From the NCBI RefSeq assembly GCF_001623875.1, contig NZ_LWAE01000004.1, forward strand, positions 62,001-126,000: a DNA stretch of 64,000 nucleotides. Direction: 5' to 3'. The position numbers were made by a program, and so were the translations under genes. This DNA comes from Clostridium magnum DSM 2767 (GTDB lineage: Bacteria > Bacillota > Clostridia > Clostridiales > Clostridiaceae). Below, piece by piece: positions 9,241 to 17,971 of this stretch (position 1 is its first letter; each line of letters starts with the position of its first letter). The notes beneath the pieces were generated by a model that had not been told where the DNA came from, searched no databases, and saw only the letters and a program-made list of their open reading frames with translations.

Positions 9241-11532
9241 AATTAATTCAGAAATTCTATCTCTATAAAATACATACTCCATATGAAGAGCTCTAGTTAG
9301 TATTACATATAGTAATCTTTTATCTAATTCTGAATTCCCATAATTATCAGCACTACAATTGTAAATTACACTACAGTCAAATTCCAATCCTTTAGTCATA
9401 TAAGAAGGTATGATGATTCTATCAAATCCTATATTTTGATCTGTATCCATTATCATCTTCCAGTCGTATGAACTATTATTTTTAAGTAATTCTTCAATCT
9501 GTTCACATTCTTCAACGGTTTTTACTATAACAGCAATACTCTTTCTGTTAGCTTGTTCTACCTCTTGCACTATGTCATCAATTTTTCTACAGAATTCTAA
9601 GTCATTATCATATTTGATAATCTCAGGTACTTTCCCATGTCTTAATACTGGCTTAGCAGCCTTAAGGCTGTTCTTCTGTTTTTCAAGTACTTTATTACCA
9701 AATTCAACTATCTCAACAGTAGAACGATAACTTTGAGTTAACTGAACATACTCCATGTCACCTTTATACACTTCTTCCTTTAAACTTCTCCAATCACTAA
9801 TACCCTTATAAAAATATATACTCTGGCCTACATCACCAACTATAGTAACCGAGTTATTAATAGATATACTTTTAAGAAGAGAAATTTGGAACATGCTGTA
9901 ATCCTGAGCTTCATCTATAACTATGTGCTGAAACTTGCTTTGTTCTTCAATACCTTCCATTTTAAACTTTAAATAAAGCATAGGTGCTAAATCATCACTA
10001 TCAATATCACCATTGCTAAAGTTAGTATTAATTTCTTCTTTCATATATTCAGATAATACTCCTGGTATCTTATTAGAGGTAACTTTTTCAAATGCTTCTT
10101 TATCGTTAAATAAATGTTTATATAACTCTTTAACATTGTCATATTTCCAGTTATCAAAGTATTCCTTAAGGACTTTTTTAGATTCTGCTTTCAATTCCTC
10201 TTTCTTTTTATCTCTTTGATCATATATTTCTATTATTTTAGCTCTTTTCTCTGCTTCATCTTTTGTTGAAGCTTTAATGTCAGATATAATAAAACCATAT
10301 TGTTCGTCTATGATTTCATGGTTTTTAGATATTCTGTCCTCTAATTTTGCATTAAAATATCTTCTTATCTCATCTTTTCTTTTGCTAATAGGAAGATGTG
10401 AAAGATTTTTAATGAACAATTTTTTTATTTCCTTTTTATCGAATAATATGTAGTCAAACACCTTAATATCTTCATCATTTAAACCTGATATTTCTAAATA
10501 CCTAACATACCTATCCATCATTGTTTTAAATATTACAGAGTTTTTTATTTTGCTACTGTTTGTAATAAATTTAACTTTATTAATATCTTTTTCTTCTATA
10601 ACAGCTGCTAATTTTCTATCTTTAGTAATTACCCTATCCTCTAAGTTTAGAAACTCTAAAGCCATTTCATAAAAGGTCTTTTGTCTTACTCTATCAACTC
10701 CCAAATTAGGAAGTACTTCAGATATATAATCAAGGAACAACTTATTTGGCGCTATGACCAATATATCTTCTCCTGACAACCTGTTTTGATATTTATAAAG
10801 TAGATATGCTAGTCTATGCAGTGCAACTGTTGTCTTTCCTGATCCCGCTGAACCTTGAACTACAAGTGGCTTATTTTTTTCAGCTCTTATAATATCATTT
10901 TGCTCTTTTTGTATTGTTGCAACAATGTCTTTAAGTTTGTGGTTAACACTAGCTTCTAAATTTATTCTAAGGAATTCATCCATCAAGGAGCTTTCTTCAG
11001 ATTCATCAGTACCTGATTTTAATATGATTTTATTTATTCCCTCATCAAAAGCATCAATTAAAGCATCTTCTTTTATTACAAATTTACGTTTTAAAGTAAG
11101 CTCTCCATTAATTATTCCTGAAGGTGCTTCGTAATAAGTGTCACCCTGCGTTCCGCTATAATATAGATCTGCAACAGGTGATCTCCAGTCTACTACTACT
11201 TCATCTCCTGTTTTTTCATCTATAAGACCAATTTTGCCTATATAGAAACTTTCCTTGTCCCTTCTGTATTCTCTGAAATCTATTCTTGCAAAATAAGGCT
11301 GCTCTTTAACTTCTTTATAGCTTTTTACTGTTTCCTTAGTCATTTCATATAATTTTATTGTAGCATCTAGTTCATAGCTGTACTTACCGCCGGTTTGTTT
11401 CTTTAATGCTGAAACCTTTTCCTGTAAGTTATTACCACTATTATCCATTTCCTCTATCTGTTTTTTTAACCACGAATCTGTTTCACTTAACTTTCTCTTT
11501 TCATAATTTAATTCACTGTTACTTATAGACAT
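9235..11532 (-). CDS. helD: HelD-like UvrD/Rep-family helicase
   Basis: A 765-residue superfamily 1 helicase-like ATPase of the HelD class. In Bacilli and Clostridia HelD binds RNA polymerase and helps recycle stalled complexes; this is family knowledge. Seen here: an N-terminal coiled coil (residues 1-80), Walker A QGSAGSGKTTVALHR (about 228-242), Walker B VIDEAQDYS, GDVGQSIY, and motif VI LLYVILTRALH close to the C-terminus. Length is normal. The ATG follows GGAGGTACTGGT at slightly long spacing. It stands between two stretches of decayed genes and appears to be the only intact gene between the aor cassettes besides the repeat protein at 12758. Confidence 0.9.
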   Translation of the reverse strand: MSISNSELNYEKRKLSETDSWLKKQIEEMDNSGNNLQEKVSALKKQTGGKYSYELDATIKLYEMTKETVKSYKEVKEQPYFARIDFREYRRDKESFYIGKIGLIDEKTGDEVVVDWRSPVADLYYSGTQGDTYYEAPSGIINGELTLKRKFVIKEDALIDAFDEGINKIILKSGTDESEESSLMDEFLRINLEASVNHKLKDIVATIQKEQNDIIRAEKNKPLVVQGSAGSGKTTVALHRLAYLLYKYQNRLSGEDILVIAPNKLFLDYISEVLPNLGVDRVRQKTFYEMALEFLNLEDRVITKDRKLAAVIEEKDINKVKFITNSSKIKNSVIFKTMMDRYVRYLEISGLNDEDIKVFDYILFDKKEIKKLFIKNLSHLPISKRKDEIRRYFNAKLEDRISKNHEIIDEQYGFIISDIKASTKDEAEKRAKIIEIYDQRDKKKEELKAESKKVLKEYFDNWKYDNVKELYKHLFNDKEAFEKVTSNKIPGVLSEYMKEEINTNFSNGDIDSDDLAPMLYLKFKMEGIEEQSKFQHIVIDEAQDYSMFQISLLKSISINNSVTIVGDVGQSIYFYKGISDWRSLKEEVYKGDMEYVQLTQSYRSTVEIVEFGNKVLEKQKNSLKAAKPVLRHGKVPEIIKYDNDLEFCRKIDDIVQEVEQANRKSIAVIVKTVEECEQIEELLKNNSSYDWKMIMDTDQNIGFDRIIIPSYMTKGLEFDCSVIYNCSADNYGNSELDKRLLYVILTRALHMEYVFYRDRISELIL

Positions 11533-11675
11533 ACCAGTACCTCCAAAATCTGCTTAATTCACTATAAAAACTAATTAACTCAATTTCTGCATATTATTTA
11601 TTCTATATAATATTGATTATTTAATTATAAAAACTATTCTATCTTTAAAAATTATATTAAGAATATTTTTAAAAC

Positions 11676-11705
11676 AAAAACTTCTACTATATCATATAGT
11701 AGAAG
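11676..11705 (-). terminator. Terminator after the crcB remnant
   Basis: CTTCTACTATAT and ATATAGTAGAAG form a perfect stem around one base, followed on the minus strand by TTTTTGTTTT. Confidence 0.65.
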
Positions 11706-11811
11706 CCATCAATCCCAAAGGATATTTAAAGGCGAACTTCATCACCTAATTATTAAATTTATTCCCAATATCAGTATATAATGCACATGTAGTTTCGTCA
11801 ATAAATTCCTT

Positions 11812-12053
11812 TTAATTATAATTAGAAACAATAAACTTACCGGCCACTACGCCTCCAAGACTTAAAAATAGATTCAAGCAAGTATTTAAATTAATTCCAT
11901 TATAACCCCCATTATAAAACCTCCTAGTACATTGACTATTAATGCACCATAAGGAAGTTGAGCACCAAACCATTTTACTGAGTTTATAGATATTATATAT
12001 CTTAAGGAAGCTCCAATAAACCCACCTATTCCTACATAAATAATTTTCTACAT
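11812..12053 (-). pseudogene. crcB: crcB (fluoride channel FluC) pseudogene
   Basis: The frame gives KIIYVGIGGFIGASLRYIIS, then LPYGALIVNVLGGFIMGVIM, clearly the first half of a CrcB/FluC fluoride channel. The ATG at 12051-12053 is followed at once by an in-frame TAG. A second stop follows MELI at 11886-11888. The C-terminal piece LNLFLSLGGVVAGKFIV survives in another frame, so the centre is deleted. The gene cannot make a functional channel. Confidence 0.75.
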
Positions 12054-12069
12054 TTCTATCGTCACTTCA

Positions 12070-12098
12070 TAAAAATAAAAGCCCCCTAAAGGACTTTT
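12070..12098 (-). terminator. Hairpin terminator upstream of the crcB remnant
   Basis: Minus-strand AAAAGTCC pairs with GGGGCTTTT around TTTA, then TATTTTT follows. Its place just upstream of crcB suggests a leader terminator, but no fluoride riboswitch aptamer can be recognised upstream. Confidence 0.5.
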
Positions 12099-12295
12099 AT
12101 TCGGGATGAGTTTTTTATAGAGAAAAAATTTGTGCTAATCTTTAATATAATATAAAATATTTTAGAAATTGACTATCTTAATTACATTATAGCAAATTAT
12201 AGTCATATATACAATGTAAACTATTACAAAACATATTATTAATTTGTTATATTTTGCAACAATATGTAAGATTATTTATACTAAAAACTTAGCAG

Positions 12296-12329
12296 CTTTG
12301 TTCATGCCCTGTTAAGGGCTTGAACAAAG
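12296..12329. other. Strong hairpin, role unknown
   Basis: CTTTGTTCA-T-GCCCT pairs with AGGGC-T-TGAACAAAG around a GTTA loop, giving a 14-bp stem richer in G+C than its surroundings. No T-run follows on either strand. Confidence 0.4.
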
Positions 12330-12422
12330 TGGACTCGCTTGAAAAGTATAAATGTTACTAAAGCCATGTCTTAATGTCCTTATTACTGCTAATACTGTAA
12401 TTTTACAAAATATTAATTATAT

Positions 12423-12725
12423 GGAGGTGCTGAACTATATAATGATACCGTACTTGATCACTTTGCTAATCCGGGAAATGTTAGTTAAATACCAGATGCT
12501 GATGGTACTGGACAATCTGGAAATCCAGTTAACGGAGATAAGATTAGGACTTACATTAAAGTTACTAATAAAACGCTTAGTGACGTTCGATTTAAAACCT
12601 TCGAATGTGCTACTGCTATAGCTGCCAATAGTATGTTAACAGTACTTGCTAGTGGTAAAATCTTAGAAGAAGCTATGAGTATAACCAATGTACAAATAAT
12701 AAGCCTATCTTATATTTTTGTCTAA
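12423..12725 (+). pseudogene. iscU/nifU-type scaffold pseudogene
   Basis: The frame reads LYNDTVLDHFANPGNVS, stop, IPDADGTGQSGNPVNGDKIR, then FKTFECATAIAANSMLTVLA. This is the IscU/NifU N-terminal scaffold family. A TAA at 12486-12488 replaces the Glu of the NVGEI motif, the start codon is lost (CTA where ATG is expected after GGAGGT) and the first cluster-ligand Cys (GNPVCGD) is Asn. The third Cys region is gone. Confidence 0.75.
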
Positions 12726-12757
12726 TGTTATGCATAACTAAAAAATATGCAAATGTT

Positions 12758-13114
12758 TTAGATTAAACTAATATAAAATTCATTAGATTTTAAAATCCCC
12801 AAACCAAGTGATTGTAAATCACCATCTGTAATTAGATTAATATAAAAGTCATCACATCTTAACATACCTAAACCAAGGCAATGTAAATTCCTATCATCGA
12901 TTCGATTAATATAAGATTCATCAGATTTTATGATACCTAAACCAAAATTCTGTAAATTACTATCAATAATTCGATTAATGTAATCTTCATCATGTTTTAT
13001 CATACCTAAACCTAGATTGTGTAAGTCATAATCTATAATTAAACTAATATAAAAATCATCAAATTTTATGATACCCAAACCAAGATTCTGCAAATCTAAC
13101 TTGTTAAACTTCAT
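12758..13114 (-). CDS. Small protein made of five 23-residue repeats
   Basis: A 118-residue protein composed almost entirely of five tandem repeats of about 23 residues with the consensus LQNLGLGIIKSDDFYINLI-D. The LGLG and D-FYI positions are nearly invariant while charged positions vary. It has no signal peptide or transmembrane segment. The ATG follows GGGAGG at about 11 bases, and a good sigma-A promoter lies at 13149-13176, so it is probably expressed. I do not recognise the family; the periodicity suggests a small solenoid. It is isolated between decayed iscU and the thiF terminator. Confidence 0.7.
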   Translation of the reverse strand: MKFNKLDLQNLGLGIIKFDDFYISLIIDYDLHNLGLGMIKHDEDYINRIIDSNLQNFGLGIIKSDESYINRIDDRNLHCLGLGMLRCDDFYINLITDGDLQSLGLGILKSNEFYISLI

Positions 13115-13148
13115 AATAGAAATGTCCTCCCGTATTTATTCTTAATTA

Positions 13149-13176
13149 ATTATATATTGTGCATTAACTATGTCAA
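13149..13176 (-). promoter_or_regulatory. Sigma-A promoter of the repeat-protein gene
   Basis: Minus-strand TTGACA (13171-13176), a 16-base spacer and TATAAT (13149-13154), about 35 bases upstream of the start codon. Confidence 0.65.
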
Positions 13177-13350
13177 CCTTTATCTTAAACATGCTTAACT
13201 CCTAGTTTTATTGACATTTCAGCCTTTAATAAGTTCTTTTCCAACGTAAGAAGTATGGTTCAGTTCAATTAACCATCCATTTTCTAAGAATAATCTAATA
13301 GATATTCAGACTTTCACCGACAAGTAAGCGTCGATGGGGCTACATTGCAT

Positions 13351-13390
13351 AAAGAGGATGTTTCATTTAATCTTGAAACATCCTCTTAAA
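13351..13390 (-). terminator. Terminator of the aor-moaD-thiF operon
   Basis: GAGGATGTTTCA pairs with TGAAACATCCTC just downstream of thiF; the T-run is short (TCTTTAT). It is homologous to the hairpin at 5719-5757 after cassette 1. Confidence 0.6.
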
Positions 13391-13403
13391 ACTTTCTTTA
13401 AGT

Positions 13404-14090
13404 CTATACAATTGGAATTATATCGTATTCACTAGAAAGAAGGTCTATAAAAAGTATTTTTTTTCTCAAAAGCTCTCCTCTGCCTATTAAAATCTTTATT
13501 ACCTCACTAACTTCAATTGATGCTGTCAAGGCTGGCGTGAAGGATGGATTTCCCATCTCTTGTTCAATTCCTTTTGATTCCTTTTTATCTTTATTATAAA
13601 TCTTATTTAGAGTATCATCTTCCGGGAATATGGTAGTAACCTGACCATACCAACCTGCTATAGCCCCATGAACCATTGGTATATTTAGTTTCTTACAGCT
13701 CTCTTGAAGCATTAATCTCGCTGATATACTATCTAATGCATCTACTACCACATGGTGATCTTTTAAAATATCTAGAGAATTTTCTTCAGTAAGCATTTCC
13801 GGTACTACCTCTACTTTGATTAAAGGATTTACCTTTTCCATTCTGAGCTGTGCCTCTAGAGCTTTTCCTCGCCCTAGTGACTCATTGCTAGAAAGTATCT
13901 GCCGATTTAGATTAGATTCCACAAACACATCTCCATCTACTGCAGTAATACTTCCTACTCCAATTCTCCCCAACATTTCAATAATATAGCCACCAAGTCC
14001 TCCGCAGCCTACAACGCAAACTTTAAACTCCTTTAACTTGTCATTTTCTTCTTTTGACAATGTTTTCATATTCCTGCTATAGCGTTCCAT
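13404..14090 (-). CDS. ThiF/MoeB/HesA-family adenylyltransferase
   Basis: A 228-residue E1-like enzyme that activates ubiquitin-fold sulfur carriers by adenylating their C-terminal glycine. Seen: nucleotide-binding VVGCGGLGGYIIEMLGRIG (residues 29-47), the DGDVFVESNLNRQIL segment with the catalytic Arg, and DALDSISARLML. It is shorter than E. coli MoeB and the C-terminal zinc cysteines are not evident. It starts 3 bp after the MoaD-like gene, its likely substrate, and probably also serves the MoaD at 5833, whose own thiF is deleted. Confidence 0.88.
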   Translation of the reverse strand: MERYSRNMKTLSKEENDKLKEFKVCVVGCGGLGGYIIEMLGRIGVGSITAVDGDVFVESNLNRQILSSNESLGRGKALEAQLRMEKVNPLIKVEVVPEMLTEENSLDILKDHHVVVDALDSISARLMLQESCKKLNIPMVHGAIAGWYGQVTTIFPEDDTLNKIYNKDKKESKGIEQEMGNPSFTPALTASIEVSEVIKILIGRGELLRKKILFIDLLSSEYDIIPIV

Positions 14091-14092
14091 CT

Positions 14093-14317
14093 TTAGCCGC
14101 CTCCTACTGGGGGAAACAATGACAACACATCATTATCCTTTAAAATAGTGTCCAGTTTGCCATCTCTTCCATTAATAAGAAGTATAGCCACTTCTTCTTC
14201 ATCTATTTTAAGCATATTAACAATATCTCTTGGAGTTGTATCTTCATTTAAATCTAAAAAATACTTTTTCTCTCTTCCATCTCTAAATGTTGCAAACAGC
14301 CTTACTTCAAGCTTCAT
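14093..14317 (-). CDS. MoaD/ThiS-like sulfur carrier (copy 2)
   Basis: A 74-residue protein differing from the one at 5833-6057 at only a few positions and ending in the same PPVGGG tail. It lies between aor copy 2 and thiF, giving a complete aor-carrier-activator operon. It is inferred to deliver sulfur for the pterin dithiolene or a sulfido ligand of the tungsten cofactor. Confidence 0.87.
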   Translation of the reverse strand: MKLEVRLFATFRDGREKKYFLDLNEDTTPRDIVNMLKIDEEEVAILLINGRDGKLDTILKDNDVLSLFPPVGGG

Positions 14318-14332
14318 ACTGTCCTCCCGTGT

Positions 14333-16156
14333 TTAGATTGTTCCAATATACTCGTCCAATCCAAGCTTCTTTAAAGTTTCTTCTGTAGGAATACCCTTAG
14401 CGTCCCATCCTCTTACTGAGTAATATTGAGGTAAAAGTACATCTAATTTATGAACATTTCCTTTTGATGGTCCATCTACAACTGGGTCCTCAAGTAATCT
14501 CTTTGGAAGAGTATCTTGTGAACTATCTATGCCTGCCTTTAAGTTAAATATTTTTTCTAAAGTCCATACTCTGTCTCCAGCTTCCATTATAGAGTTTACA
14601 TCATGTAAGTCTCCACCAACTACTGCGTTGTACATATCAACATAATCCTGTGCACCAAGACCAAATGTTGTGAAAATACATAATCCAAGAGAATCTATAA
14701 CTGCTGTTAAGTCATGGAATACTCTAGCATATGCTGCTTTTCCTTCTAATGCAAATCTATCAAGTTTTTCTGGATATCCAAGTATTTCAGGGCTTATCAT
14801 ATATCCTTTAATATGGCAGCCTCCTCTATTGTTAACAGCATAAGTTATACCATGTCCTTGTGCTCCTCTTGGATCGTATGCTGGAAGCTCTTGCTTTTTA
14901 ACAGTCATTGAATACTCAGGTACGCCATAGGAGTCACAAAGTCTATATGAACCATCTGACATCTTAGCTCCGAATCCTTCTTTAAGTCCCATTTTCTTTA
15001 CCCATTCAACCATGGACTTAGCGTCTCCCCAATTAAGTGATAATCCATCTCCAGCTATTTCGTCATCCTTAATGTATCCTCTTTGATAAAGCTCCATAGC
15101 AGCTGCAATTGTACATCCTGCAGAGATTGTATCTAATCCATATTCATTACATAACATATTAGCTGTATTTACAGCATTTAAATCATATACACCACAATCA
15201 GATCCAAATGACCATAATGTTTCGTATTCTGGTCCTCCACATTCAGTTCCATCATCAAGTTTTACCCATCTTCCACAAGCAATTGGACATCTATAACAAG
15301 GATTTTTTCTAACTAGGCAATCCTTAGTCATAGTTTCTCCACTAATCTTATCTGCTTCAGGTGTATAAGATTCCTGGAAGTTCTTTACTGGATGTATACC
15401 ATTTTCGTTTATGATATTAACCAATACAGCTGTTCCATATGTTGGAAGTCCGCCTCCTGCTACAGGGTCTTTTCTTAAGATATTTGTCTTTTCAAGTGAT
15501 ACAGCTTTTACTTTATCTTCATCAAATAATTGTACTTTTCCACTACCCTTTACAACTATAGCCTTTAAATTTTTGGAACCCATAACAGCTCCAACACCGC
15601 CACGACCTGCTGTTCTGTCAACCTCATTCATAACAGCTGCCATAAATGATAAATTTTCTCCAGCTGGTCCTATACATAAAACTTTAGCTTTTGCGTCAGT
15701 TTCACCTTGAAGAGTTTTTGTAGTTTCTTCTACTAGCTTTCCCCAAACCTTTGAAGCATCTCTAAATTCTACTTTATCATCTACTATGTTCACATAAACT
15801 TCCTTATCTGATTTACCTTCAACGATTATCATATCGTATCCAGCCATTTTTAATTCTGCACCCCATTTTCCACCTGAGTTTGCAATAGCAATAGCTCCTG
15901 TTAATGGTGATTTAGTAACTACCATAAATCTTCCACTCGTTGGAACAGGTGCTCCTGTAAGTGGTCCTGCTGCTACAATAAATTTGTTATCAGGTGATAA
16001 TGGATCTACTTTTGGATCTACTTCATTAAGTAAAGTTTTTACACCTAATCCTCTTGCCCCTATAAACTTTTTAGCCTCATCAATTTTTAACTGTTCTATT
16101 GCATAAGTTTTGTTAGTTAAGTTAAGTCTTAATACTTTACCATTGTATCCATACAT
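14333..16156 (-). CDS. aor: Tungsten aldehyde:ferredoxin oxidoreductase (copy 2)
   Basis: A 607-residue paralogue of the enzyme at 6073-7896, sharing the GARGLGVKTL N-terminus and the CYRCPIACGRW cluster motif. Differences are scattered and conservative, so both copies look functional. It opens the aor-moaD-thiF operon and is preceded by a sigma-54 promoter (16221-16235). It is adjacent to a sigma-54 activator gene, so it is probably inducible, whereas copy 1 has a sigma-A promoter. The preferred aldehyde cannot be deduced. Confidence 0.95.
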   Translation of the reverse strand: MYGYNGKVLRLNLTNKTYAIEQLKIDEAKKFIGARGLGVKTLLNEVDPKVDPLSPDNKFIVAAGPLTGAPVPTSGRFMVVTKSPLTGAIAIANSGGKWGAELKMAGYDMIIVEGKSDKEVYVNIVDDKVEFRDASKVWGKLVEETTKTLQGETDAKAKVLCIGPAGENLSFMAAVMNEVDRTAGRGGVGAVMGSKNLKAIVVKGSGKVQLFDEDKVKAVSLEKTNILRKDPVAGGGLPTYGTAVLVNIINENGIHPVKNFQESYTPEADKISGETMTKDCLVRKNPCYRCPIACGRWVKLDDGTECGGPEYETLWSFGSDCGVYDLNAVNTANMLCNEYGLDTISAGCTIAAAMELYQRGYIKDDEIAGDGLSLNWGDAKSMVEWVKKMGLKEGFGAKMSDGSYRLCDSYGVPEYSMTVKKQELPAYDPRGAQGHGITYAVNNRGGCHIKGYMISPEILGYPEKLDRFALEGKAAYARVFHDLTAVIDSLGLCIFTTFGLGAQDYVDMYNAVVGGDLHDVNSIMEAGDRVWTLEKIFNLKAGIDSSQDTLPKRLLEDPVVDGPSKGNVHKLDVLLPQYYSVRGWDAKGIPTEETLKKLGLDEYIGTI

Positions 16157-16220
16157 AATTGAAACCCCCTATAAATCATTAATTTTTTTAATATTTTAAA
16201 TACTTTTTATATTATATATA

Positions 16221-16235
16221 GCATGAATCATGCCA
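16221..16235 (-). promoter_or_regulatory. Sigma-54 promoter of aor copy 2
   Basis: The minus strand reads TGGCATGATTCATGC. The GG and GC are separated by exactly 10 bases, as sigma-54 RNA polymerase requires. It lies about 65 bp upstream of the start codon, and an activator gene lies immediately upstream. Confidence 0.75.
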
Positions 16236-16284
16236 ATGACTATAACCTAGTGTTTTTGAGGGTAATTAAAAAAAATATAAAAAT

Positions 16285-16299
16285 TGTTCGGTTTCAACA
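16285..16299. promoter_or_regulatory. Candidate activator site, imperfect inverted repeat
   Basis: TGTTCGGTTTCAACA, 50 bp upstream of the sigma-54 promoter, resembles the perfect repeat at 16337-16353. Confidence 0.3.
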
Positions 16300-16305
16300 C
16301 ACTTT

Positions 16306-17358
16306 TCAATGAATTTTTTGTTCCATTTTAGCGCAATGTTCCAACTCGGAACACTCTATATGATATTTATCCATCTTCCTATATAAAGTGTTTCTCCCAA
16401 TTCCCATTGCTTTAGCTGACAAGCTTATATTTCCACTAAAGCTTTTAAGGACCTTTATAATATGATTTTTTTCTACATCGTCAAGTTTCATACTTTCAAA
16501 TCTTACAGGGCTTTCAAAAGTTTTATTTTTACTGGTTTGCGGTGTTTTATATGTGTTAAATATATCCTCTGGAATTCTTTCCGTATTTACTATAAGCTCA
16601 ATAACATTTTCCAATTCCCTTATATTCCCTGGCCATTCGTATTCTAAAAAATTATTCATGACAATCTTATCAATTTGAAACTTCTTCTTATTTAGTTTTT
16701 TACTTATTCTAGTCATATAATAATCCACTAAAATAGGAATATCTTCTTTTCTATCTCTTAGCGGTGGGAGACAAATAGGAAGCACATTAAGTCTATAAAA
16801 CAAGTCTTTTCTGAAGTTCCCATCTTTTACCTCCTCTTTTAAGTCTTTATTTGTAGCCGCTATAATTCTAACATTTACAGGAATCTGTTTAGAACCTCCA
16901 ACTCTACTTATAACACCTTCTTCTATAACTCTCAAAAGTCTTACCTGAGTCTCTAAAGACATTTCTCCTATTTCATCTAAAAAAATAGTTCCACCATCAG
17001 CCATTTCAAATTTACCAGCATTTCCACCTTTTTTTGCTCCTGTAAAAGCACCTTCCTCGTACCCGAGTAACTCTGCTTCAATAAGATTTGATGGTATAGC
17101 ACCACAATTTACTGCAATAAAAGCCTCATTTCTTCTACTACTCCAATTGTGTATAGCCTGTGCAAAAACTTCTTTACCTGTACCACTTTCACCGGTTATT
17201 AACACAGTAGATGTACTATCAGATATTTTTTTAGCATATTCTATTATGTTTACAAAACCTTCATTTTTTCCTATTATCTTCTCAAAGGTGTATATAGCGC
17301 GGCCGCTGGATATCTTTTCTGCTAATTTTCTATACATTTTCTCTTCAGGATTTTTCAT
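16306..17358 (-). CDS. Sigma-54-dependent activator without sensor domain
   Basis: A 350-residue enhancer-binding protein. The AAA+ domain spans about residues 20-250 with Walker A GESGTGKE, the sigma-54-contacting GAFTGA loop, Walker B GGTIFLDEIGE and an arginine-finger region FRKDLFYRLNVLP. A Fis-type helix-turn-helix (SLSAKAMGIGRNTLYRKM) lies at about 313-330. Only about 20 residues precede the ATPase, so no sensory domain exists and activity may be set by expression or a partner. It overlaps the MOSC gene by ATGA and faces the sigma-54 promoter of aor copy 2, its likely target. Confidence 0.92.
   Translation of the reverse strand: MKNPEEKMYRKLAEKISSGRAIYTFEKIIGKNEGFVNIIEYAKKISDSTSTVLITGESGTGKEVFAQAIHNWSSRRNEAFIAVNCGAIPSNLIEAELLGYEEGAFTGAKKGGNAGKFEMADGGTIFLDEIGEMSLETQVRLLRVIEEGVISRVGGSKQIPVNVRIIAATNKDLKEEVKDGNFRKDLFYRLNVLPICLPPLRDRKEDIPILVDYYMTRISKKLNKKKFQIDKIVMNNFLEYEWPGNIRELENVIELIVNTERIPEDIFNTYKTPQTSKNKTFESPVRFESMKLDDVEKNHIIKVLKSFSGNISLSAKAMGIGRNTLYRKMDKYHIECSELEHCAKMEQKIH
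16337..16353. promoter_or_regulatory. Perfect inverted repeat, candidate enhancer site
   Basis: TGTTCCAACTCGGAACA is a perfect 6-5-6 inverted repeat within the last codons of the activator gene, about 100 bp upstream of the sigma-54 promoter at 16221. That is a normal distance for an enhancer. Confidence 0.4.
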
Positions 17359-17786
17359 ATTACTTCAACTTCGTCTCCTTCTTTAATCCATCCAGCCTTT
17401 AGTACTTCAACAAATATACTTTGTCTTGGAAGTATACAATCACCTACTGAGTTTCTTATTTCACAGCCTTTATGACATTGCTTTCCAACTTGGGTAACCG
17501 CTAGAACAACTTCTCCAATTTTAATTTTTGCACCAATACACAACTCATAGAGAACTATACCTTCAGTAGTAAGATTTCCAGTAAATTTATCTGTACATAA
17601 TCCCTTTATTCCTGATTGTTTCATCTTATCGATACTTTCCTGTGCAAGCAAACTTACCTGTCTGTGGCCGTTTCCTGCATGGACATCTCCTAACAGACCA
17701 TGATTTACTTCAAAATATCCCCTTTCAATAGGCTTCTTTGCAACGCCTTTTTTCTCACTTATATTTACTGCTAAAACACTAGCCAT
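17355..17786 (-). CDS. MOSC-domain protein (copy 1)
   Basis: A protein of about 143 residues consisting of one MOSC domain, the fold of molybdenum-cofactor sulfurase C-termini. The conserved HRQVSLLAQESIDKM and the Cys-containing C-terminal segment (CHKGCEIRNSVGDCILPRQS) are present. Stand-alone MOSC proteins are thought to carry sulfur or handle Mo/W-pterin cofactors. I start at the ATG behind GGGGAGG; a TTG six codons upstream lies in front of that site. A paralogue is at 35476-35925. It is translationally coupled to the sigma-54 activator downstream. Confidence 0.85.
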   Translation of the reverse strand: MASVLAVNISEKKGVAKKPIERGYFEVNHGLLGDVHAGNGHRQVSLLAQESIDKMKQSGIKGLCTDKFTGNLTTEGIVLYELCIGAKIKIGEVVLAVTQVGKQCHKGCEIRNSVGDCILPRQSIFVEVLKAGWIKEGDEVEVI

Positions 17787-17971
17787 TATAACCTCCCCTT
17801 TCAAGTGAGCTGAAACTTGAATCAGATGATCTTTGTCTACGAACCAGATAAAGTTTACCTGTTAAATATCTTTAGGCATCCCTCTATACTTTATATAATT
17901 TTTTCTTTTAAAATTTTTTTGCTTTCTCTAAATTATATGCGAAAGACTTACCAAGTATAAAAATTCATTCT
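17787..17971. other. Spacer with diverged leader repeat (copy F)
   Basis: The plus strand at 17812-17855 carries GAAACTTGAATCAGATG and, 15 bases on, AGATAAAG, which align loosely with the repeat at 2190, 5352 and 24910. It points away from the MOSC gene it precedes, unlike the other copies. No clear promoter is visible. Confidence 0.3.

Noticed and set aside
12060..12200. Fluoride riboswitch upstream of the crcB remnant
   Set aside because: A terminator hairpin is present, but the conserved aptamer sequences could not be found.
12352..12621. Plus-strand 89-residue ORF
   Set aside because: The neighbouring frame encodes recognisable IscU motifs; this one is a shadow over the pseudogene.
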